A stretch of 64,000 nt of DNA, taken from assembly GCF_005671395.1 (NCBI RefSeq), contig NZ_CP040428.1:2046001-2110000 (forward strand). Direction: 5' to 3'. The position numbers and the translations under genes are program-made. The stretch comes from Jejubacter calystegiae (lineage in GTDB: Bacteria; Pseudomonadota; Gammaproteobacteria; Enterobacterales; Enterobacteriaceae). The notes beneath the pieces were generated by a model that worked only from the letters and a program-made list of their open reading frames with translations, had not been told where the DNA came from and searched no databases. Shown piece after piece: positions 60,101 to 64,000 of the stretch. The first letter of the stretch is position 1. Each line of letters starts with the position of its first letter.

Positions 60101-60620
60101 TGGACATACTCCAACCGCCCAGGGAGGCCATGACCTTAACGCCATACTGTTTTGCTTTTCTGAGCAGGCCTGGCGGGCCGTCAGGGTCTTCTATGGCCAG
60201 CGGAAAGTCGCCCGATTCGCCGGTGTTAGTATTTATCCAACCGCCAGAGTCGGCTGCACGATAACCCTGGTTCCAGGCATGGCTGCCTTCCGAGATATAC
60301 CACAGAATTTGTTGGGCCCCAAATAAGATATAGCGGTCCCAGCTGCTATAAATATCGTCATGAATCAGGGGCGCTGGTTCCTGAATCTGATCGGGCAGGT
60401 GTATTTGCTTGTTGCGGTAATCAGCGCTGTGTAATGAACCGTCATGTGCTAACCCAAAAAATGAAAAATTCAGGATAGTGTATTTGGAGAAATCAATATT
60501 AAGTTGGTTATATCCCCCCTTAGGAACCAGGTTGGGTATTTCCTTCCATGCATCGTATTGTGTGACGTATCCGATTACTTGCTTCTGATGTTTCCGAAGA
60601 GAGCCTGTTGCTTTATTCAT
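57144..60620 (-). CDS. Multidomain chitinase with two GH18 catalytic domains, no signal peptide
   Basis: 1158 residues from the ATG at 60620 (AGGAG 8 bases upstream). The first GH18 barrel (about 13-480) has the DxxDxDxE motif at D202-E209 (DGIDLDWE) and a SLGGWSMS strand. A bacterial Ig-like/FnIII linker region (about 490-685) follows. The second GH18 barrel (about 697-1020) has the motif at D814-E821 (DGLDIDLE) with SLGGAD. A Pro-rich linker (PGPGPDPEPTPP), an FnIII domain (about 1037-1112) and a CBM5/12 chitin-binding module (NSKVSWQGVTWLCVMQHTS) complete it. Both active sites look intact. The N-terminus (MNKATGSLRKHQKQVIGYV) runs straight into the barrel without a signal peptide, like the leaderless Serratia ChiB and ChiC. 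First gene of an operon with the LPMO. Confidence 0.93.
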   Translation of the reverse strand: MNKATGSLRKHQKQVIGYVTQYDAWKEIPNLVPKGGYNQLNIDFSKYTILNFSFFGLAHDGSLHSADYRNKQIHLPDQIQEPAPLIHDDIYSSWDRYILFGAQQILWYISEGSHAWNQGYRAADSGGWINTNTGESGDFPLAIEDPDGPPGLLRKAKQYGVKVMASLGGWSMSKHFPSVAKDPVKRKKLVAECRRLINMGFDGIDLDWEFPNGLGMNIIEHSPDDFKYFTTLVDDIRKEIGNDHLITAATSTAIKLLEGFEWHRLNESMDYFNIMTYDINGGWSNIAGHNSPLYNYPGQEGGDEASSLDKTIRALKKWGVKESKINAGVAFYGRGVITDGTAALNQKTVKSVQNVPPDGSISTCGDFDNWPLNVWDGTPNYAMIVQKTREGEYDGWQYHWDENAKVPYLTKGKYFLSYDNERSVGEKAKYVVDNNLAGVIIWTAYGDLQNLTTNTTVHGGKLVECHDATSILADKIDQVFSYDSPDIIDKPISLNIIAPGDGEAFPPSIPIKVRAAVRAQESPTSVYFKVGNQQYPATASKTKRNTQDEVYYDGEISQLNTGQHTLAAIATDRQGKTHTSPLVAFSVMEQSQPPVELPAPHLSATQTGAPAHRVELTWSVNSRSSGLTFTLYRNQQAILTNTVNNSYIDSAVSTGTEYQYTVIASDNKGNQSPASNRVTVRISADQSDNNGQFPDISQKKIVMGFWHNWPQETHGGSGYRGGYFKNLELTEIPTAYNVIAIAFMKASQSDHIPDFAPYKGTAEEFRRQIETLHTQGRAVLISLGGADAHIELQNSDKAALKDRIIQLTETYGFDGLDIDLEQNAISAKDNATVIPQALKEVKDFYRQKGKNFIISMAPEFPYLRTGQNYEPYIQRLEGDYNFIAPQYYNQGGDGLWIDGVGYLKQDDDELKEEFLYYLTESIVTGTRGFIKIPHQKFAIGLPANNDAARTGYVINPDHVKNALQRLDSQGLGIKGVMTWSINWDTGSDINREPYNWEFIKRYGWISEGEIPGPGPDPEPTPPAIPTGLRVTSFTSHSVTLDWTPSRTQVRDYTLYRDGSAIKSVTAPPFTDTGLSPNQTYNYQIKATNMQGVSSGLSAAVTARTSGSTEPDSPWQDGNIWYPDNSKVSWQGVTWLCVMQHTSNAFWSPDKATSLWKRQ

Positions 60621-61249
60621 ACATAGGACTCCTAGTTTTTATATGGATATTAGTTGCTGGTTTATTGTTACTGCTCCTGTGGTTTTAGCGATGGTGATGA
60701 ATCCCTGCCTGTTAAGTAATAGATTAAAAATATTATTTTGCAATGCGGTTTTAATATGTCGTTGGTATGTAACGAGTAATAGATGTAATCAGTGAAGAGA
60801 TGTTGTTTATTGTCTGGTGTGTTACGGATAATCTGAGTTTTTATATTTTACTGGAGGTGTTGTTGTTGTTTGATGTATAGTGTAGAGCTATGGGGGCTTT
60901 ATGCTGGTATTTATATTTAATGTTCCGGTTAGTATAGGGGTATTGAAATATTTATGAGTGTCGGATCATGATATCACTTTCAGCTGATGATTTATTTAGA
61001 TATTCATCAGATTTTCTATATGGCTGGGGACGAGTTGCCAGGCCAGGATAGATGCATCCGGTTAACCTGGATAATAAGTATCGACAGTTATTGCAGCAAA
61101 ATCATATCTATGCTGTTTTAGTGGGCGCTTAGCCCACTTTTTTTATATGGAATATCCCTGTCGTCGTGAGCTATGGGCTCTTAGCTGGGGACGAAGCGCA
61201 TTCGTGTCTATAGTTTGGGTTATGTGCCTTAAAGAGTCGGTTACCGGGA
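60621..61249. other. Divergent spacer between chitinase and MASE1 genes
   Basis: 629 bases, strongly AT-rich, and the probable promoter and regulator-binding region for the chitinase operon. A 27-codon ORF (60968 onward) has no recognisable feature. The only definite signal is an intrinsic terminator at 61120-61144. Nothing else seen. Confidence 0.6.
61120..61144 (+). terminator. Orphan intrinsic terminator upstream of the MASE1 gene
   Basis: GTGGGC (61121-61126) and GCCCAC (61132-61137) form a 6-bp stem (7 with an A-T pair) followed by seven T. No recognised plus-strand gene lies upstream, so it may end a small unannotated transcript or attenuate the MASE1 gene. Confidence 0.7.
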
Positions 61250-62488
61250 ATGTATTTTACCTTACGCTGGATGCTGTTTTGCCTGCTATGGGGCGGGATG
61301 GCATTGCTGAGCCTGTCGAACCGTGACCCATGGAGTTTTTCTACGACGACGTGGCTTCCCGGCGGATTGCTGCTGGCAGTTCTGATGATGAGTCGCCTGA
61401 GCCTGTGGCCTGTCTGGCTCGTGACAACGTTGCTGTTACACACATTATGCGGTCTGTATTCTGGACGTCCCCTGATACTGGCTGCTCTGTTTGCTCTTTT
61501 TGATGCCTTCACGCTTCCTCTGTGCGCGCTGGCACTGCGCTATATTACCCGATGTGAGCGTTCAGGGGGGGTGAGGGAACCCCTGCTGGCATTAACGTCG
61601 CTCATCGCGATTGTTTTTGGCTCCGGTTTGTTATTGATGCTGTGCCTGAAGGTGCTGGGCGATGATATCTCACTTTTCCATTTAGTCTCCTGGTCGCTGG
61701 CGCTGCTGACGAGTATCCTGGCCTTCTGGCCACTTACTGACGCGTTGAATAGAGAGGGGAAGGCGTTGGTGGCTGGGGGAAGACGAAATATCCTGGCGAC
61801 TGTGGGGATGCTGATGTTGTTGTTGATGCTGTTTTTACCTTCCTGGCGTCACCTGTCACCGATGCTTTATGGATTTAATCCGATTTGGTTAATATTCACA
61901 GGGGTATTGCTGCTGGCACTGGTTCTGGAGCCCCGGGTTTTGGGGGCGGTACTGCTGTTACAGTATCTGCTCGTGATCGGTACGACCTTGTATGAACGGG
62001 GTCTCTTCGTGGGCGGTGATGAACGCCCGCTGTCGGCCATCTGGAACGCGCAGTGGTATCTTCTGTTTTGCTCGTGGCTTGGTTTTACTACCAACCGCTT
62101 TGCCCGACATACGCGAAGGCTGAAGAATCAACTACAGCAGCGGGCTCGTATAGATAACGCCCTTGCGCCAGCGGCGGCGACAGCGCTATTTCGTCTTTAC
62201 CTGACGGACCGACGATTAATCTGGCAGACGCCGCCGGATGCTTTCTTCGGTGATGAATATTCGGTGACGACGCTTTCGTTACTGGAGGCGCGCAGTGTCT
62301 CTCCCTTTGATGCAGACCTTGAGCTGTGGATTGCCGGAGGAAGAGAAGAGCCTTTCAGAACCAGGATCGCATTATTATTAGATGGCGCTATCGTACGCTG
62401 TCGAATGGTGCTGCTGGGGGGGGATAGTCGGGATGAGATACTGGGGGGGCTGGCCGTAGAGGTGGCGCATCCCCGGGGTGGTGAATAA
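61250..62488 (+). CDS. MASE1-like integral membrane sensor protein without recognisable output domain
   Basis: 412 residues. The first 285 or so form about eight membrane segments with the MASE1-like pattern (WLPGGLLLAVLMM near the start, then paired helices). MASE1 is a membrane sensory domain usually fused to GGDEF, EAL or kinase domains. Here the cytosolic tail (about 290-412) has no GGDEF, EAL or histidine kinase motif and is unrecognised. A weak ribosome site (GGG 2 bases from the ATG) makes the start uncertain. Three G runs (G7 at 61564, G8 at 62416, G7 at 62443) stand out. It is divergent from the chitinase gene. Function unknown. Confidence 0.7.
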   Translation: MYFTLRWMLFCLLWGGMALLSLSNRDPWSFSTTTWLPGGLLLAVLMMSRLSLWPVWLVTTLLLHTLCGLYSGRPLILAALFALFDAFTLPLCALALRYITRCERSGGVREPLLALTSLIAIVFGSGLLLMLCLKVLGDDISLFHLVSWSLALLTSILAFWPLTDALNREGKALVAGGRRNILATVGMLMLLLMLFLPSWRHLSPMLYGFNPIWLIFTGVLLLALVLEPRVLGAVLLLQYLLVIGTTLYERGLFVGGDERPLSAIWNAQWYLLFCSWLGFTTNRFARHTRRLKNQLQQRARIDNALAPAAATALFRLYLTDRRLIWQTPPDAFFGDEYSVTTLSLLEARSVSPFDADLELWIAGGREEPFRTRIALLLDGAIVRCRMVLLGGDSRDEILGGLAVEVAHPRGGE

Positions 62489-62951
62489 GAAATTTCTTGT
62501 TGGGAGAGAGAATACTTCCCTTCCTGCCTGGAAAGACAGCCCGGATCGTCGAGGCCTCTTTTTATTTAGAATAAAATACGTATCCTTCCGTTTACTTCTT
62601 GACCACATCTAAGAAACCAAATAGATCCCACTTCATGGAGTTTATTTCCTGAACTCATGAATGTTGCATTTTTTCTGGAGGTGGCGAAGTGAGGCAGCAT
62701 TTTCAATCATCGAACTTTTATTTCTGATGCGATACCTGATGATCTGATGCTTTTTTTCCTGATGGCATTATGATTTTACTCTGAAATGACTGTGGTGATA
62801 AGAAATGCATAATGAAAAGTGGCAGTATCATCATGAAATCATCAGGCATTGGTCCTGCGGTTATTGTTTCTAACATACTGCACTTTAGTTAATATCAATA
62901 TTTAGATGTCCTTGTGCGTCATATATTGATTGTTATGAGTTAGGGTTTTTT
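62489..62951. other. AT-rich spacer before the winged-helix regulator
   Basis: 463 bases without a supported gene. It contains four CTGATG motifs within 41 bases (starting at 62724, 62736, 62744 and 62759) and a short GAGTT/AACTC dyad near 62637. Possibly regulator-binding sequence. Confidence 0.5.
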
Positions 62952-63758
62952 ATGACAACCAAAATCATTCCCTTGTCATCTCGGGTAACATTTCATTCAG
63001 AATGTTCCTGCCTGAAAGTTGAAAATGCACAGGATGTTTATTTGACGCCAGGTGAACGTAAGCTGTTGGAGCTGGTTCTCGAAGGAAAAGGAAGTAAAGA
63101 AAATGTTTTTGAGCAAATCTGGCTCAGTCGGGGAATCATTGTTGGCGAGTCGAGTTATCATCAGCTGATTAAGACTCTGCGCCGTAAGTTGCAAAGTGCG
63201 GGGTTACCCGCCACGGTAATTAAAACGCTACCGCGCTTTGGTCTCATCTATGTCCGACCTGATGATGGTGCGCCATATGTGGAAGCAGATGTGGAGAAAA
63301 TAGATGAGGAAAGTATGCCGTCCGGTATTGCGCAATCATCAATGGAGGCATCAGTGGATATGGATGACCGCAGCCAGGTAGCATTTCCGTCTGAAGTTTC
63401 TGTTACCCCGATAACGGATAAGCACGAAGGAATGGGACGTCATGTGTGTCTTCCCAGATGGCTGATCGTCGCCTCCTGTACGCTGGCAGTTCTGTTACCG
63501 TTGTTGGTGCAGTATCTCTGGATATCCGGAGAAAGCAATTTCGCAGATACGTTGCAGGCCAGGGGAATCACTTATCATGCGACCAGTGAGCAATTACTTA
63601 TTCCCAAAACGCTGGAAGATATCGTTGGAAAACCAGTAAGCGGAGTGCGGCATATTTACCTTGCAGCTAATGGGCCAAAGGTCTGGATTGCTCAGTGTCA
63701 TAAAGAGATAAATCAGGAAAAAAACCAATGTCATTACAAAAACATATCTATTTATTGA
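62952..63758 (+). CDS. Membrane-bound winged-helix regulator (ToxR/CadC/MarT-like)
   Basis: 268 residues: an N-terminal OmpR-type winged helix (about 1-104, LTPGERKLLELVLEGKGSKENVFEQIW, then SSYHQLIKTLRRKLQSAG and IKTLPRFGLIYV), a long acidic linker, one membrane segment (169-191, PRWLIVASCTLAVLLPLLVQYLW) and a 75-residue periplasmic domain with two cysteines (C249, C260). This is a one-component transmembrane transcription activator. Its 3' end overlaps the next small membrane-protein gene by 31 bases, as in MarT/FidL, YqeI/YqeJ and VtrA/VtrC pairs. Low GC suggests acquisition. Targets unknown. Confidence 0.85.
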   Translation: MTTKIIPLSSRVTFHSECSCLKVENAQDVYLTPGERKLLELVLEGKGSKENVFEQIWLSRGIIVGESSYHQLIKTLRRKLQSAGLPATVIKTLPRFGLIYVRPDDGAPYVEADVEKIDEESMPSGIAQSSMEASVDMDDRSQVAFPSEVSVTPITDKHEGMGRHVCLPRWLIVASCTLAVLLPLLVQYLWISGESNFADTLQARGITYHATSEQLLIPKTLEDIVGKPVSGVRHIYLAANGPKVWIAQCHKEINQEKNQCHYKNISIY

Positions 63759-64000
63759 TTCTGAGCTTACTTTTAGGTGCGCTGTTGGCCGTTATTGTTT
63801 ATTTTTGCAGGTTCAATCCGGAGGTGCCGCAGACACCTTGTAGTAGCACGATGAATAATGGTTTGTTTATGGATGATGATAATCGGCGTTATTCATTTAG
63901 CGGTGGTGTGACCTGGTGGCCGAAAGAGAAAAAAATAAGTTTTTTTGGAGTGAAAAAAGTAAATGAAAACCTGATAACCGTGAAGCGAGTCCTGTCACTG
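63728..64000 (+). CDS. Small membrane protein, FidL/YqeJ-like partner of the regulator, 3' end cut off
   Basis: An open frame of 91 codons runs off the window end. It starts at the ATG at 63728, inside the regulator gene in another frame: MSLQKHIYLLILSLLLGALL, one N-terminal membrane segment (about residues 6-28), then a periplasmic part (RRYSFSGGVTWWPKEKKISFFGVKK). This size and layout match co-component partners such as FidL, which stabilise or tune the periplasmic sensor of the overlapping ToxR-like regulator. The family link is from layout and recall, not alignment. Confidence 0.65.
   Translation, partial: MSLQKHIYLLILSLLLGALLAVIVYFCRFNPEVPQTPCSSTMNNGLFMDDDNRRYSFSGGVTWWPKEKKISFFGVKKVNENLITVKRVLSL

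Noticed and set aside
60968-61051. 27-codon ORF (MISLSADDLFRYSSDF...)
   Set aside because: It has no clear ribosome site, no homology and no hydrophobic or signal features; it is within chance expectation for an AT-rich spacer.

Overview
The window is a stretch of enterobacterial chromosome (family Enterobacteriaceae or a close relative). Gene order, protein lengths and start codons (GTG for murE, secM and acnB) follow Escherichia coli gene by gene from rsmH to yacL, and MurE carries the meso-diaminopimelate DNPR motif of Gram-negative peptidoglycan. The genus cannot be fixed from this window. Both window ends cut genes.

Region 1 (1-21.5 kb, + strand) is the dcw cell-wall and division cluster: rsmH (partial), ftsL, ftsI, murE, murF, mraY, murD, ftsW, murG, murC, ddlB, ftsQ, ftsA, ftsZ. 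lpxC, the arrest-peptide gene secM, secA and mutT follow. Most genes overlap or nearly touch, so translation is coupled. Together they make UDP-MurNAc-pentapeptide, lipid I and lipid II, assemble the Z ring and septal synthase, start lipid A synthesis and build the Sec motor. Region 2 (21.5-30.1 kb) holds yacG-zapD-coaE (-), guaC (+), the pilin genes ppdD-hofB-hofC (-), nadC (-) and ampD-ampE (+). Two copies of a 102-bp hairpin-rich intergenic repeat flank this block, one before mutT and one after guaC.

Region 3 (30.1-33 kb) is accessory. It contains a candidate type I toxin-antitoxin pair: a 39-codon hydrophobic peptide gene (-) and a divergent roughly 100-nt RNA gene (+) whose 5' end is perfectly complementary over 15 nt to the peptide mRNA leader. 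Beside it lies a two-gene GH43 glycosidase and sugar-symporter operon. Region 4 (33-42.3 kb) is core: aroP, then pdhR-aceE-aceF-lpd (pyruvate dehydrogenase) with a perfect PdhR operator.

Region 5 (42.4-46.8 kb) is an inserted operon of an aldehyde dehydrogenase, an APC permease and a SpuC-like aminotransferase, best read as putrescine or diamine uptake and transamination. acnB and yacL (core) follow.

Region 6 (50.2-64 kb) lies where E. coli has speE-speD and is an accessory chitin and signalling island. On the minus strand it has a two-catalytic-domain GH18 chitinase and an AA10 lytic polysaccharide monooxygenase, both without a signal peptide. Then come a LuxR-type regulator with a degenerate receiver, a cytochrome b561-like protein and an EvgA/EvgS-like phosphorelay. 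On the plus strand are a MASE1-type membrane protein without an output domain and, at the window end, a membrane-bound winged-helix regulator overlapping a small membrane-protein gene, the layout of MarT/FidL or VtrA/VtrC co-component systems. No tRNA, rRNA, insertion sequence or CRISPR array was seen.
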